Positions 36,301 to 48,279 of a stretch of 64,000 bases of DNA are shown piece after piece; the stretch's first letter is position 1; each line of letters starts with the position of its first letter. Under the pieces are notes generated by a model. It saw only the letters and a program-made list of their open reading frames with translations, was not told where the DNA came from and did not search any database. The position numbers and the translations under genes are program-made. Location of the stretch: positions 118,343-182,342 of the forward strand of contig MU619256.1 in the NCBI GenBank assembly GCA_025201805.1, given 5' to 3'. This DNA is from Parasitella parasitica (taxonomy: Eukaryota > Mucoromycota > Mucoromycetes > Mucorales > Mucoraceae).

Positions 36301-37794
36301 CTCCCATCATCAGTCCAAGGCTTTCGAGTCCATCTTTGGCGGCGTGACATGCTTGCCTGGCTGTTTCTGCATGTACCGTATCAAGGCGCCCAAGGGCCCG
36401 GACGGCTACTGGGTCCCTATCCTCGCAAACCCTGACATTGTTGAGCGCTATTCTGAAAACATAGTAGATACACTGCATAAAAAGAATCTGCTGCTTTTGG
36501 GCGAAGATCGCTATTTGTCTACATTGATGCTTCGAACCTTTCCTAACAGAAAGATGATGTTTGTTCCACAGGCCGTGTAAGTTGCTGAGTGTGTTTTATT
36601 ATTGGTTAAATGTGTACGTTTTAAACTGACAAAAAAAATCGATGGCTTTATAGATGCAAAACAGTGGTCCCTGACACTTTTATGGTGCTGCTGTCTCAGC
36701 GCAGACGCTGGATCAACTCCACCATCCACAACCTAATGGAGCTGCTGTTTGTACACGATCTCTGCGGCACGTTTTGTTTTTCGATGCAGTTTGTCATTTT
36801 TATGGAGCTGGTCGGCACGTTGGCCCTGCCTGCAGCCATTTCCTTTACGCTGTACCTGATTGTGATGGCTATTTTGGGACAGCCTGCTTTGATTCCGCTC
36901 ATCCTTCTGGCATTAATACTGGGCCTGCCGGCTGTGCTTATTGTGATGACGAGCAGAAAGATTGTCTATGTTGGCTGGATGATGGTTTATTTGATCAGCT
37001 TGCCTATTTGGAATTTCGTACTGCCCACCTACGCCTACTGGCATTTCGATGACTTTTCGTGGGGCGATACTCGCAAGGTAGAAGGTGCAAAATCAGACAA
37101 GAAGGGAGGCCACGCGGACAAAGACGGCGAGTTTGATAGCAGCGTGATTACCATGAAGAAATGGAGCGAGTACGAAAAGGAACGAAGAACCAACGAGGCA
37201 ATTGAGCGCAACATGCCTATTCCTCGCTTCCTGGATAAACCCAGAGGCAGCCTTGACATCTTTAGGGACTCTGTGTTCCCCAAGCGCTACAGCAAGACGG
37301 GTTCAGCAGGATCCAACGAATCAGACATGCCACTCACTCAGATGGGGGCTGTATCTGGGTATGCAGCAACGAAGCTGCTACCCCAGAGACAGACAACGAA
37401 AGCTGTTATAAATGAGAGCATTGTCGACGATCTAATCATCGAAGAGGGACGCGGCAAAAACCAAGCGCCATCATCATCAACAACTGATATCCCGTTGACT
37501 ACAATGCATTCCCAAGAGGCGCCTGTCTTGAACAGACCACGCGGAAGCTACAATGCGAATCTGACTGATTTTCCCGCAGAAGAGGAGGATGAAGATGATG
37601 CGTATCATCAAACATCTCTGCTATCACCAAACAGACAGACAAGCTTTAGCGCAAACAACGAATGGTCGAATCCAGCACCTCACCACTACCACCAGACAAC
37701 AAACAGTTACGAAAGCCCTCTTTTAGACTCGTACCCATCAAAATCTACCAATATACCCTTGCCCCCACCTCACGACAATGATCCTAGAACATAG
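33395..37794 (+). CDS. Chitin synthase (class IV/Chs3-like)
   Basis: Five exons, join(33395..33884,33973..34549,34607..35203,35290..36576,36654..37794), give 1363 residues. It polymerises N-acetylglucosamine from UDP-GlcNAc at the plasma membrane. After a basic, Ala-run N-terminal tail come two membrane-spanning regions (~180-200 and ~440-470), then the GT2 catalytic core: [22 protein letters not shown] (D842/D844), a [11 protein letters not shown] block (EDRYL at 960-964) and [16 protein letters not shown] (QRRRW at 999-1003). Several C-terminal spans follow, then a long Ser/Pro-rich tail. Architecture and length fit class IV rather than class I-III; no myosin head is present, which excludes class V/VII. 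The 57-nt second intron is in frame and stop-free. The first intron's acceptor follows 27 A directly. Downstream, a GTA microsatellite precedes an AATAAA-like signal near 37839. Confidence 0.93.
34550..34606 (+). other. In-frame 57-nt intron of chitin synthase
   Basis: GTATTT...TTATTAG. Removal restores [10 protein letters not shown], a conserved chitin synthase block. Retention keeps the frame open and would insert 19 mostly hydrophobic residues. Confidence 0.75.
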
Positions 37795-38712
37795 GCTGCG
37801 CTGTGGCAGTAGTAGTAGTAGTAGCAGTAGTAGTGTTAAAATAAAACTTGGTATCGTTTTATGGATAAAATATCTTGAAAAGGAAAATGGCTATATATCG
37901 ATGTTTGTTTATAACGGTATAAGATTTCAGGATGGTTTCCATTTGTTATTTCTTTAGTGCTGGTCTCTTGTGTGCATAACATGCATGTACAATGTATAGT
38001 CTAATCTATCACCATTCGCTGCCCCCCCCCCTTTTTTTTTGTTCCTCTTCTCTTCTTTTGTACACATATATATATCAAATTACTCATCCAAGTTGCAAGA
38101 TAACTGGCAACACAAGTATGATTCTGGAATCTCGCAAGTGTATCAGTTGTACATGCAATTCCCAAATACAAATGTTTTATATTAAATAAATCAAGCAAGA
38201 GAAAAAAATATACAGTACCACGTTGTACATTTGCTACCCAAACTCGTGATACTTGAATCCGTTTTTTCCATTTCGCTTCAACTGTATATTATACGTTTCA
38301 ATCAGCAATACTCTCTTTTAACGCGCCCGAATCAACAAAGCATCATAGATTCCATGTGGCAAGATAACAAACATTATCATGGGATTAAGATAAAAAAAAA
38401 GCCCAAAGTTGAGAAATTTCTCGACCGGTTTTTTTCGCTGTTTAGTGCTAAGCATAATGCATATGATTCTCACTTCTTTTTTTTGATTTCGTGCTACATC
38501 GGTCCTTTGTTTTTAAGCTATTGAAAAAGGAGGAGAGTTTTGGGCACCAGCACTTTGATTATAAACAAAGACGACATGGCAGATCAAAGAGATGAATTTC
38601 CAAGAGTTCCATGCGCATCAAATGAAACTGTTGTAGAAAAAGAAAACAGATGATGTTTAACCATGGTAACTGCTATAGAATTTTAAAGGTCATATTGTTA
38701 TTTGTGTACATG

Positions 38713-38743
<31 letters not shown>

Positions 38744-39399
38744 ATGTGGCAATGTATACCGTATTCATCCATTAAGTAACCCAATTACTTTACCTAAAAG
38801 ACTCAAATTCTCACTCACCAATAAATTTTGTTTATTATGCATTTATCCTTTTGTGAAACCTTAACAGAAGGGTGCCTTTTTTTCAGTGTGCGTTTGTTAT
38901 ATACTATCGCCTATACAGTATCCTACATGTGATTCATGGCAAGGAGAGAAAAATAAACAGATACAAGCCTTCGTTCTTGTTTTTAATAGAACTCAATGAT
39001 GGAAATCATTGCTAACCTAAGATTTATTGTGTATATAGCACATTCAAATTACTGCCTCTCATTTCGGCTCCTCCACTTCTCCTGCCTTCCCTGAGACTCC
39101 CCCGTTTTCTTTGATTGATTCCGCCTCCCTTGGCAGAAACATGATGACAAAATTTAGCTTGTTTGGCTATCCTGAAGAAATATTCCCATAGCATTTAGTG
39201 TAGCCAAATTAATCTTTTTTGTATATAGATCAGAAAACCCTGCAGTACGGCAACAATAGGCGTGAAAAACAGAACTGGATGTCGTCGTTTGATCATCCGC
39301 CTGCAACACACACTAGATACAACGTCTCTAGGTCGTACTAATCAGACGATAACATCTATCATTATACATGGATTCAATCGTTTTTCCGTTGATTGAGAT
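37795..39399. other. Intergenic between chitin synthase and PMA1
   Basis: It contains the chitin synthase 3' UTR with a (GTA)n run at 37809-37835, a C9T9 junction near 38023-38040, and a mixed (TA)n(TG)n microsatellite at 38710-38744. A 25-codon frame from an ATG at 38577 is too short to support. No gene is seen. Confidence 0.55.
37809..37835. repeat. (GTA)n trinucleotide repeat in the chitin synthase 3' UTR
   Basis: Eight or so AGT/GTA units with one GCA interruption lie about 15 nt after the stop codon. Confidence 0.85.
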
Positions 39400-39601
39400 C
39401 ACAACAACCGTATAAAGATAAATTCCAAGCTTCTTCTTTCTCTCTTTCTTTCTTCTTGTTTTCTTTACCCTTTTTTTCTCTAATTTTTTTTTTTAAAAAA
39501 AAACCAGCCATTGTATTATACACACTCGACCTTCGTCTCCCCTCCCCCTAAAAGGCGTTTTTTTATACAGTAGTGGAAATACATAAAACAGCAAAGCAAA
39601 A
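39400..39601 (+). promoter_or_regulatory. PMA1 core promoter and leader, pyrimidine-rich
   Basis: A long CT block (39430-39490: cttctttctctctttctttc and following T runs) lies just upstream of the ATG, then an A-rich leader ending in caaaaatg. Such CT blocks mark start regions of strongly expressed fungal genes. There is no clear TATA box close to it. Confidence 0.55.
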
Positions 39602-42473
39602 ATGTCAAACGAGGAAAAGATCGAAGTTCGATCTGATGTCAAGCCAGAAGATGAAAAGAAAGAGGATGTCCAGTTTGAGGACCATGAGCATGTTGAACAT
39701 GAAGATGAAATATCTCCAGAGCTAGAGCTGTTATTGCACACGGATCCTGCCACTGGTTTGTCCGATACAGAAGTCGCTGAGCGCACTGAAAAGTTTGGTT
39801 TAAACGAGTTGCCTGAAAGAAGACAGAATCCCATCATCAAATTCTTGCTGTATTTCACCGGCCCTATTGCTTACTTGATTGAAATCGCCTGTATCATTGC
39901 TGCTGTCGTAGGTGATTGGCTTGATTTCGGTATCATCTTGGCCCTCTTGTTCATCAACGCCTTGATCGGTTTCATTGAAGAAGCAAAGGCTGAATCAGCC
40001 CTGGATGCACTCCGCCAGACTCTGGCTCTCAAAACAAGATGTTGGAGAAACAGCGAGCTTATAGAAATCAATGTCAAGGAACTTGTTCCAGGCGATATCA
40101 TTGTCCTTCGTATAGGTGACATTGTTCCGGCTGACGCTAAGCTTCTTGGCCTTGGTGTGAATGGTGAAGTCAATGAAACTGAACTTCAGATTGATCAATC
40201 TGCTCTCACTGGTGAATCTCTCCCTGTCTCCAAGAAGAAGGGCTCCACTGTATTTTCTTCTAGTATCGTCAAACAAGGTCAAAACTTGGCTGTAGTTACC
40301 AAGACTGGTGTCAACACATTCATTGGTCGTGCTGCCAATCTGATTGCTATCACTAATGAAGAAGGCCATTTCCAAAAGATTATTGGCAAAATCGGCAACG
40401 TCTTGATTTGGTCTACCGTTGTCCTTGTGCTCATCATCCTCATCTATCAGCTTGTTCGTTTCCGCGGCACGCCTGCCGGTGACTGGAGAGAGGTGCTTGA
40501 ACACTGTCTTGTATTGACGGTTGCTGCTATTCCTGTTGGTTTGCCTACTGTTATGTCTGTAACTATGGCTCTTGGTGCTAAACAACTTGCGCAAAAGCAG
40601 GTTATTGTGAAGCGTCTTACTGCTGTTGAGGAGCTGGCTTCTGTTTCTGTCCTCTGCTCTGACAAAACCGGTACATTGACATTGAATGAATTGACCTTTG
40701 ACGAGCCTTGGTTGTCTGGTGATTACACTGCTGATGACATTCTCCTTTACTCTTACCTTGCTGCAGAATCCGGTGCTAACGACCCTATTGAATTTGCCGT
40801 CCGTCGTGCTGCTGAAGGTTCTCTTGAAGTGCTCAAAAATCGCCCTCCCAAGTCTTTGGGTGTTCCTGGCTACAAGGTCACCGCCTTCCAACCTTTCAAT
40901 CCTACGACCAAGATGACAGAAGCTACTATTCTTGATTTAGCTACGAACCAATCGTTCCGTGTTGCTAAAGGTGCTCCTCAAGTCATTACTAAACTCGCTG
41001 GTGGTAGCAATGATGCCGTTAATGCCGTAAACTCTTTAGCTCGCCGTGGTCTTCGTGCTCTTGGTGTTGCCAAGACTGTTCCTGGTGACATGAACAAGTT
41101 TGAGCTTGTTGGTATGATCTCTCTTTTGGATCCTCCCCGTCCTGATTCTGCTGCCACTATTCGCGACTGTAATATTCTTGGTGTTGATGTCAAGATGATT
41201 ACAGGTGATCAGCTCATTATTGCAAAGGAAGTCGGTGCTCGTCTTGGTATGGGCCGTGTTATCCTGGATGCCAACCATTTGGTAGACCCTAGCAAGACTG
41301 AGGAAGAAGTTACTGAACACTGTCGCCGTGCTGATGGTTTTGCTCAGGTTATCCCTGAGCACAAGTATCGTGTTGTTGAACTGCTGCAAAACAAGGGTTA
41401 CTTGGTTGGTATGACTGGTGATGGTGTCAATGATGCTCCTGCTTTGAAGAAGGCTAACGTCGGTATTGCTGTTGAGGGTTGTACTGACGCTGCTCGCTCT
41501 GCTGCTGATATTGTGTTGCTTGCTCCCGGTTTGTCTACTATTATTGACGGTGTAAAGACTTCTCGTGCCATCTTCCAGCGTCTCCGTTCCTATGCTCTTT
41601 ATCGTATCACTTCGACCATCCATTTCTTGCTCTTCATGTTTATCATTACCTTGGTTGAAAACTGGAATATGCCTGCTATCTTGCTGATTATGATTTGTGT
41701 CTTGGTAAGTTTTATTTTCGTCTTATATCATTATCATTTCGCATACTCATGTGTGCTTGCTTATAGAATGATGCTGCTACTTTGGTCATTTCTGTTGATA
41801 ACACCGAAATCTCTGAGCGCCCTGACAAGTGGAGAATTGGCCAACTGCTTACCATGTCTACTGTTTTGGCTGTCCTTCTTACTGCTCTTTCATTTGCCCA
41901 CTTTTACGTTGCTCGTGATGTATTCCATGTTACTCCTTACGAGTTGCATTCCATCATGTACCTTCATATTTCTTCCGGTAAGGATTCCCCATTTCGACTA
42001 GTATATATATATATGTGTACCGGATTCTAACATTTTTCCTATTCAAACTATAAGCTCCCCACTTTGTCATCTTCTCTACCCGTGTTCCTGGCTACTGGTA
42101 CAAGAATATACCCCATTGGATCTTTACTGTTTGTATCCTTGCTACCCAAGTCCTTGCCTTGTTTTTCTCTGTTTATGGCATTTTTGGTGAGAAGGAAGAA
42201 GTTGCTCCCTGTGGTTGGCCTTGGGGTATTGCTGTCCTTGGTATTTCATTAGTTTACTTTATGCTTCTTGACGTTGTCAAGGTCTGGCTTTTCCGCAGAT
42301 GGAGCTTCGAGCTCACTGCAAAGTTATCTCCAACTCCAAAGCGCAAAGCCAAGCTCGCTCTTCGTGGCAAAGAGGCCCTTCACAAAGAACGTTTGGAAGC
42401 TTCCTGGAAGAAGGTCATTGATCCTGTTGAGGCTCATCAAATTGTCGCCGCTTTCAAGCTTGCTTCTCAATAA
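39602..42473 (+). CDS. PMA1: Plasma-membrane H+-transporting P-type ATPase
   Basis: Three exons, join(39602..41704,41767..41977,42055..42473), give 910 residues, like yeast Pma1 (918). It is a P3A ATPase that pumps protons out of the cell and powers nutrient uptake. Motifs in order: a very acidic N-terminal tail (~50 residues), LTGESLPVSKK (TGES at ~203), AAIPVGLPTVMSVTMALGA in span 4, the phosphorylation site CSDKTGTLTLN (D354), KGAPQVI in the nucleotide domain, MITGDQ, and the hinge MTGDGVNDAPALKKANVGIA (~606). RITSTIHFLLF and NDAATLVISVDN lie in spans 5-6. The C-terminal tail is basic and Ala/Lys-rich (KRKAKLALRGKEAL) and should be autoinhibitory. Codon use is strongly biased to C/T third positions, as expected of a highly expressed gene. 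Confidence 0.97.
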
Positions 42474-43850
42474 GAAAGCAATAATAATAATGATTATTGA
42501 GGAGGATATCCTTTTAAACAGCTTTACTTTTATCGTTATTATCATCTAATTCGCCCTACTTTTTATTATATATACTACACTACAATTTACACTGTCTTTT
42601 TATTGCCGTCAATTCTTCTCTCTTTTTCGTTCCGTTACCCTATTCTTGTGTGTATCTAGTCTCCAAAAAATGATTATATTTTATATATAAAAATCCTAAA
42701 TTCTTTCCCTGAATTTTTGAATGTCATGTATACACTACATAATCTAAGTAGTTCAAAACTAGTGGTAATGTATTGTTCTATCATGTAATGATTTTTTTTT
42801 TTTTTTTGCAGATGGCGGTTGCTTTCCTTTTTGGCTTGGTCACACTTGCATACACAGATCTCTATAGATTCTTAAGAACTGTACCTACATCCTCCAAACC
42901 AAGTTACTCGAATTGCATTGCCTTGCCAAGTGCCGTATTAGGGAATACACAATTTAGAGCATGTGGCCATCATGATGAGTACATCCTTTTGTACATTTGT
43001 ACTGCAGAAGAAGCAGAAAGCGGATCAACGCTGGATAGAGGCAAGATAATGTATTGTAATTAAGCTTTTGGTCACAGAAGCTGCGAGGTTCATGAAGTAG
43101 CTATCCTAATAACATGCAAATAATGTACAGTACTACCGTATTATCAAAAGAACTAATACTATTCAACATTCACCAATTACTATCATAAGAAGCGCGCTTA
43201 TGTGGGGAAAAAAAAAGATTGGTATCCACAACAGAGGCCTTAGTTCGAGCCCCAAGGTGGTAACATTTTATTCCGTCCTATTTGGTTTTATCACTGTTGC
43301 GTAGCCATATTTGTAGTAAGCGAAACGAACGAAGAAAATTTTCAACTTCGGGACAACCTTCAGGGTGCTTTTTAGGTGGGGATTAAGAGTAAGAACCAAG
43401 TATACAGGCTAATACTAGTATGATAACTCTATCTGATTACGTTTTTGGATTGTCGATATTTAAGTTTGCTGTGGAGCATATGGTCCTATACAAAATACCA
43501 AATCTCACAACTCGTACCCAGCTTTAAAATCAAACTTTTACATTACAGCAAAAATTAAAATCTACAAGCAGTTTTTTATTTATTCTTCCCTGAAGTAGCG
43601 GGAAGAACCATCATATACAAATTGAATGTTGGTATAATATATTACAACATGGGACGACATGATGAACGCAATGTATCAGTCATAGAGTACGAGGATGATA
43701 TCTATATATTTACGATTTAGCAGATAAGCTAACTTTATTAAAATAAACACTATCTTGAGCTGCAACCATTTAGTTCGGTGTAATAGATACATTCTTGGAT
43801 GGAAGCTTGATCCACTTTCATTTTCTCAGAAGAGTGTACTATCGCTTTAA
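42474..43850. other. Intergenic downstream of PMA1
   Basis: The first 200 bases are PMA1 3' UTR, AT-rich. One possible short gene (42812-43063) is listed separately. A tRNA B-box-like motif (tagttcgagcc, ~43241) is present without a matching cloverleaf. Otherwise there is nothing I can support. Confidence 0.5.
42812..43063 (+). CDS. Doubtful small open frame (83 residues)
   Basis: The ATG at 42812 follows a T15 run and GCAG, which looks like a splice acceptor, so this could be a terminal exon. The frame begins with a hydrophobic stretch (MAVAFLFGLVTLAYTDLYRF) and has no recognised family. There is no second exon or promoter evidence. It may well be chance. Confidence 0.2.
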   Translation: MAVAFLFGLVTLAYTDLYRFLRTVPTSSKPSYSNCIALPSAVLGNTQFRACGHHDEYILLYICTAEEAESGSTLDRGKIMYCN

Positions 43851-44789
43851 TTATAATGAAACATTGCTTCGGATATAAGCCCTGCTTTCCAAGTCTGCGG
43901 CTCTAATCGGTTCTGGAATACGATATTGAGGGCAGGTATTTAAAACTATCTTGATAGCTGTTTCTAGTGAAATGAGATGTCCTTGGCTTACAAAAACAGG
44001 ATTTGTTGCAGTGTTGGATGTCCTCAGCGCAGTGCCGTAGACTGTCCCGCTGGCATTTCCAACTAGTTTATAATCATCACCCTTTTTGCAAAGTGATCCT
44101 TTGAATTTGTCTTTAATTGCAGCCATATCATCAAATTCAGACGGAATAACCAAGAAATTCTTTGCTATTCCTATTGTTGGCGTTCGGCATAAAACACCTA
44201 AATGACTAGCAATACCAAATTTTCGCGGATGCAAGAGACCATTTCCTACAGTTGTAATGCTGCCGATCAGATATCAGATTTTCCGTATCGTTACATGCAT
44301 ATGAATACCATCGACAAGAATAACCTGAGGATACAACTCAGGCCTATTAGTTTTTAGCTGATTAATCAGCTCCAAAAGGGGGTCGACCTCTCTAAACGCC
44401 AAGAACCCTGAGATATATGGCAAATATAGCTTTGTGTGCAAAAATTCCTTGTATACAATCTGAATCGATGGTTAAACTAATAAGAAATGTAATTTGAGTT
44501 TGTATACACACCTGCAGCTCGGGCATTTTCATTACGATGAGACATGCTACAGCATTTTCATGATCACCTAAAGGGAAGCTTAAATCGACACCCCCGACGT
44601 GTCTCAAACCTGTTAAAGTAACAGCATCGAAAGATAGGGTATCCTCGAGAACTAGTTGCTTTTTCAGATCGCTTTGCTGTCTAAGTCATGTAGCAATTAG
44701 AAATGCTGATTCGAATTGCAATTTGAACCTTACTGGCTCCACAAAGATCTCTGTTCCTCAGATGGATCTTGGTCGTAACTTGAAGTCAT
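43851..44789 (-). CDS. Endonuclease V (inosine-specific)
   Basis: Four exons, complement(join(43851..44245,44309..44459,44512..44680,44734..44789)), give 256 residues. Endonuclease V cleaves 3' to inosine in DNA or, in eukaryotes mainly, RNA. Diagnostic blocks are [11 protein letters not shown] (first catalytic Asp), [18 protein letters not shown] with the catalytic Glu, [20 protein letters not shown] across a splice junction (second catalytic Asp), [14 protein letters not shown], and near the end [16 protein letters not shown]. The start ATG at 44787-44789 gives a short acidic N terminus ([17 protein letters not shown]) like family members. The gene is compact and complete. Confidence 0.93.
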
Positions 44790-44995
44790 CCAAAATATGG
44801 TTCCAAGGTGAATATCTGATCGTCATTATGTTTGAGAAATCGCGATCCTGACCTTGAAATTATTCCACATGCGTCGTTGCCGTACGTCATTTCCAATGTA
44901 AAACAGACTCTTGTTTCAACATGACATTTGTCAAATTGTGCGCGTATTAATGCAGCCTATTCCATCAATTAAATTTATCATTTTGTTGTCTGCAT

Positions 44996-45223
44996 TTATT
45001 GTCCGGAATTCCCCCTAATCAAGTCATTGATATTAACATTGATATCAATATTAATCCTACATTGTCCCTTGGCATCATTCATGATGGAAGGAAATAGACG
45101 TTTTCTACTTGATTTTGTCCTGCATTGTTTAGCGTAGCACCAACTACAAGTTCCATTTCGACTGCATAAAAGTTTCTGGCAGCGATCCATTATATCATAA
45201 TGACAACATGGCAATGAGATCAT
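44996..45223 (-). CDS. Possible small cysteine-rich protein
   Basis: An ATG at 45221-45223 opens a 75-residue frame ending at 44996. It is rich in Cys in the first 55 residues: CCHYDIMDRCQKLLC, SRNGTCSWCYAKQC, then GQC. The spacing (C-x4-C, C-x2-C, C-x4-C) could suit metal binding or disulfides, but I recognise no family and see no signal peptide. It lies in the 518-bp interval divergent from the CsbD-like gene. It may be chance. Confidence 0.25.
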   Translation of the reverse strand: MISLPCCHYDIMDRCQKLLCSRNGTCSWCYAKQCRTKSSRKRLFPSIMNDAKGQCRINIDINVNINDLIRGNSGQ

Positions 45224-45307
45224 CACTCAACTCAAAAGGTATAAATAAGCAGTGAATTCCAACTCGAAATGTACATTATAACAAGAATCTAAATAATTAA
45301 TTACAAA

Positions 45308-45601
45308 ATGAACGCCTCAAAGACCGATGCTAACAAGGACAAGTTTGTTGGAAACGTGAAGGACGCTGTTGGTGGTGCCGTTGGCAATGAATCGCTGCAA
45401 GCCGAGGGCAAGACCCAGCACTCCTCTGGTGAAGCTCAAGGTGTACTTGCTACTGCTCAAGGCTATGTCGAAGGCGCTGTTGACCAAGTTAGTGGCGCTG
45501 TCAAAGGAGCTGCCAATGCTTTAACAGGAAATAGCTCTGGCGAAGCCGCTGGCAAGGCCCAACGTACTAAGGGTGAAGCCCAAAAGGAATGGAACTCTTA
45601 A
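45308..45601 (+). CDS. CsbD-like stress-response protein
   Basis: A single exon encodes 97 residues rich in Gly, Ala, Lys, Gln and Ser, without hydrophobic core. CsbD-type repeats are visible: DKFVGNVKDAVGGAVGNESL, then EGKTQHSSGEAQ, then GAVDQVSGAVKGAANALTGN and AAGKAQRTKGEAQKEW. Such proteins are small, hydrophilic and induced in stationary phase or stress in bacteria and fungi; the biochemical role is not known. Codon use is strongly biased (GCT, GGT, AAG), hinting at high expression. ATG at 45308 follows an A-rich leader; an AATAAA-like signal lies near 45660. Confidence 0.85.
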   Translation: MNASKTDANKDKFVGNVKDAVGGAVGNESLQAEGKTQHSSGEAQGVLATAQGYVEGAVDQVSGAVKGAANALTGNSSGEAAGKAQRTKGEAQKEWNS

Positions 45602-45773
45602 ATCAATACGCTAAATTTGTAAATAAACCGAAGATGGGTGGTTCTCTTCTATCATACATACTATTGAATAAAAATATAAAGTCTATCTTGTAATTCAATA
45701 AATGTCATTAATGTCAATCGATACCCCAATGAGATAACGAATAAGTCGCAACTGAAACAATCTCAATGATCTG

Positions 45774-46013
45774 ATGGTGTCTACTGAGGCTGATCGATTT
45801 AGTATTGAGAGCTATAGTATTGTTCAGGGAAATGTGTTTTGGGACCAGCTCGTTTGTTTTAAACGCTGGAAAAATTATGTTATAAAAAAGCCAGTAAGCA
45901 TGGTGTTGTTTGCTCAATTCATATCTCTGTTTGCTGCAGTTGTACTATTTATATTAGTACCATGGACGGATCACATTGCGCCATTCATCAGAGTTTACGT
46001 TGCCCAAGGGTAA
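45774..46013 (+). CDS. Possible small single-span membrane protein (79 residues)
   Basis: The frame from ATG 45774 to TAA 46013 encodes 79 residues. The first ~40 are hydrophilic with a WKNYVIKKP basic patch, then a strong membrane segment (VLFAQFISLFAAVVLFILV), then a short exposed tail (PWTDHIAPFIRVYVAQG). This layout, basic residues before a clean span, is protein-like. No family is recognised and no intron is needed. It lies between CsbD-like and NFS1. Confidence 0.45.
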   Translation: MVSTEADRFSIESYSIVQGNVFWDQLVCFKRWKNYVIKKPVSMVLFAQFISLFAAVVLFILVPWTDHIAPFIRVYVAQG

Positions 46014-46459
46014 TCTTCTAATTTGCTTTCAACTTCTTTTGTGTATGAACCGCTGTTTTGTGAAACTTCTCAAAAGGTTTCACTATCTCGAATAATTGCA
46101 ACCGGCTGTGATTGATAACCTTATATTTACATCCTTGCATGTTTTGCTGGCGTTTTTCTTGTTGGAAACAAGTAAATGTAGCATCTCAAATTGAAAAGTT
46201 TTCAGCAGAAGATCACAATGGCATTCCAATGTTTTTGTATGAAGAACTGTCATTTTCGAGCTAAAGGGGATATGATGTTCTTTAGTAATATCAAGTCATT
46301 TCCAAGCGAATTGTCTTGCTCACTCTCATAAAATATTATACTTCCTACGGTTGCTGGAGTAATGGTATTTTCAAAAACTCTTTTTATTATTATTTTTTTT
46401 ATTTGCAAAAAGCTTATGATTTAATATGGGAGAAATTAATTTACAACCAGTAGAGTGAT

Positions 46460-48279
46460 TTAATGTTGAGCCCATTGAATAGATTTGATGTCGATGCCCT
46501 CCTGGACCATTTCCCATAAAGGAGACATTTCTCTTAATTTATCAACATGTTGAGTAACTCTCTTGATGACGAATTCAATTTCCTCGTCAGTGGTGAATCT
46601 ACCAATGCCGAAGCGGATGGAACTGTGTGCCATTTCATCGTCTGCACCCAATGCACGCAATACGTATGAGGGCTCAAGCGATGCTGAAGTACAAGCAGAG
46701 CCTGAAGACAAAGCAATGTCCTTCAATGCCATCAGCAGTGATTCACCTTCAACGTAAGCAAACGATAGGTTGACACAGCCGGGATAATTGTGTTCAGGGT
46801 CACCATTGCGATGCACTTCGTCAATCTTGGACTGGATGCCGTCAATCAAACGCTTTGAGAGCTTTGAAATTCTATCATGGTCATACTAGAAAAGACAAGT
46901 AAGTAAATTTCAAAAGATAATAATGGGAAAAAAAATCATGATCCTCAGAACCCCTGCACAATAATTCATTGTGAAAGCCTTACTATCCATCATTCGTTTG
47001 AAGGATGGACTTGGTTCACGCCTCGAAAAAATTGCTTTCATCAAGTAGCAAACCAAACGTAACTATTCACTCCCATTACAGTTTACGATGCACTTTGGCA
47101 CGATTCATCATCGGGTCATATTATACAGTATACGACATTACCTGCATTTCCTCCATAGCAATTTTACAAGCTTCACCCATACCGACTACTAAAGGATGAG
47201 GCACAGTACCACTTCTTAAGCCTCTTTCTTGACCGCCACCGCTTTGAATTGGCTCTAAACGAACTCTGGGCCGTCTGCGAACATAGATGGCACCGATACC
47301 TTTGGGTCCGTACAGCTTATGACCCGAAATGCTCATCAAATCAACATTCATGGTATTGACGTCCAAAGGAATTTTTCCAGCAGCTTGCGCAGCATCTGTA
47401 TGGAAAAATACTTTTTTTGATCTGCACAGTTTACCAATCTCTTCAATGGGTTGCATAACTCCAATCTCGTTGTTGACGGTCATGATGGAAACAATTGAAG
47501 TGTCTGGACGGATAGCCTCCTCTAATTGCTTCATATCAATGCGACCGTTGCTCTGAACAGGAAGATAAGTGACATCGAAACCCTCTTCCTGCAAGACTCT
47601 GCACGAATCCAAGACACACTTATGTTCCTAATCACCTATATTAGTAATCCTACCACCGTTTTGAATCACAAATCCAAGCTTACAATTTGGGTGGTGATGA
47701 TATGCTTCTTTTTGTTCTTGTAAAATCTAGCAACACCCTTGATACTGATGTTATTCGATTCCGTAGCACCAGAGGTGAAGAGGATTTCCTTGGGATCTGC
47801 GTTAATCATTTTGGCAACATACTTGGAAGAAAGTGTTGGTTTTTGTTTGTTTGTAATGGAGTCCGCAGTAGAAGCTTACCTCACGAGCCTTTTCGACAGC
47901 ACTCTCAGTTTCCCAGCCGTACTTGTGAGTTCTAGAGTGAGGATTACCGTATAATTCAGTCATGTAGGGAATCATTGCATCCAACACTCGAGGATCAGTG
48001 GGGCTAGTGGCTTGCATATCGAGATAAATAGGTCTGTTATAGCCGCTTACTGCCTTTGATTCAAATCCCAAAGAATCTACGCAGAGATTTCAGACATGTT
48101 GGATGCACATCAATTTGTCAAATAAAAATCTTACCAGAGCTAGGTTTTAGAGTTTCAGCTTCTTGCTGTTGCTTTGCATTCACAGAAAAGAGTCTTGTCG
48201 ATGCAGGCAATGCTGTTTTGATTGTATTTTTGGCCACAATGGGTCTAATCAATGACTTTTGAAAAATATTTCTCAACAT
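46460..48279 (-). CDS. NFS1: Cysteine desulfurase, mitochondrial
   Basis: Five exons, complement(join(46460..46885,47142..47627,47684..47821,47880..48076,48135..48279)), give 463 residues. It takes sulfur from cysteine, using pyridoxal phosphate, and supplies it for Fe-S cluster assembly and tRNA thiolation. The N terminus ([17 protein letters not shown]) is a typical presequence. Core motifs: [43 protein letters not shown], the PLP lysine in [15 protein letters not shown], the active-site cysteine in [20 protein letters not shown], and [12 protein letters not shown]. The C terminus IKSIQWAQH is nearly identical to other eukaryotic Nfs1 proteins. Intron 4 (46886-47141) is long for this window at 256 nt. 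Confidence 0.96.

Noticed and set aside
38577-38654. 25-codon frame (MADQRDEFPRVPC...) upstream of PMA1
   Set aside because: Too short and about 950 bp from the PMA1 start; no evidence that it is an upstream open frame in the leader.
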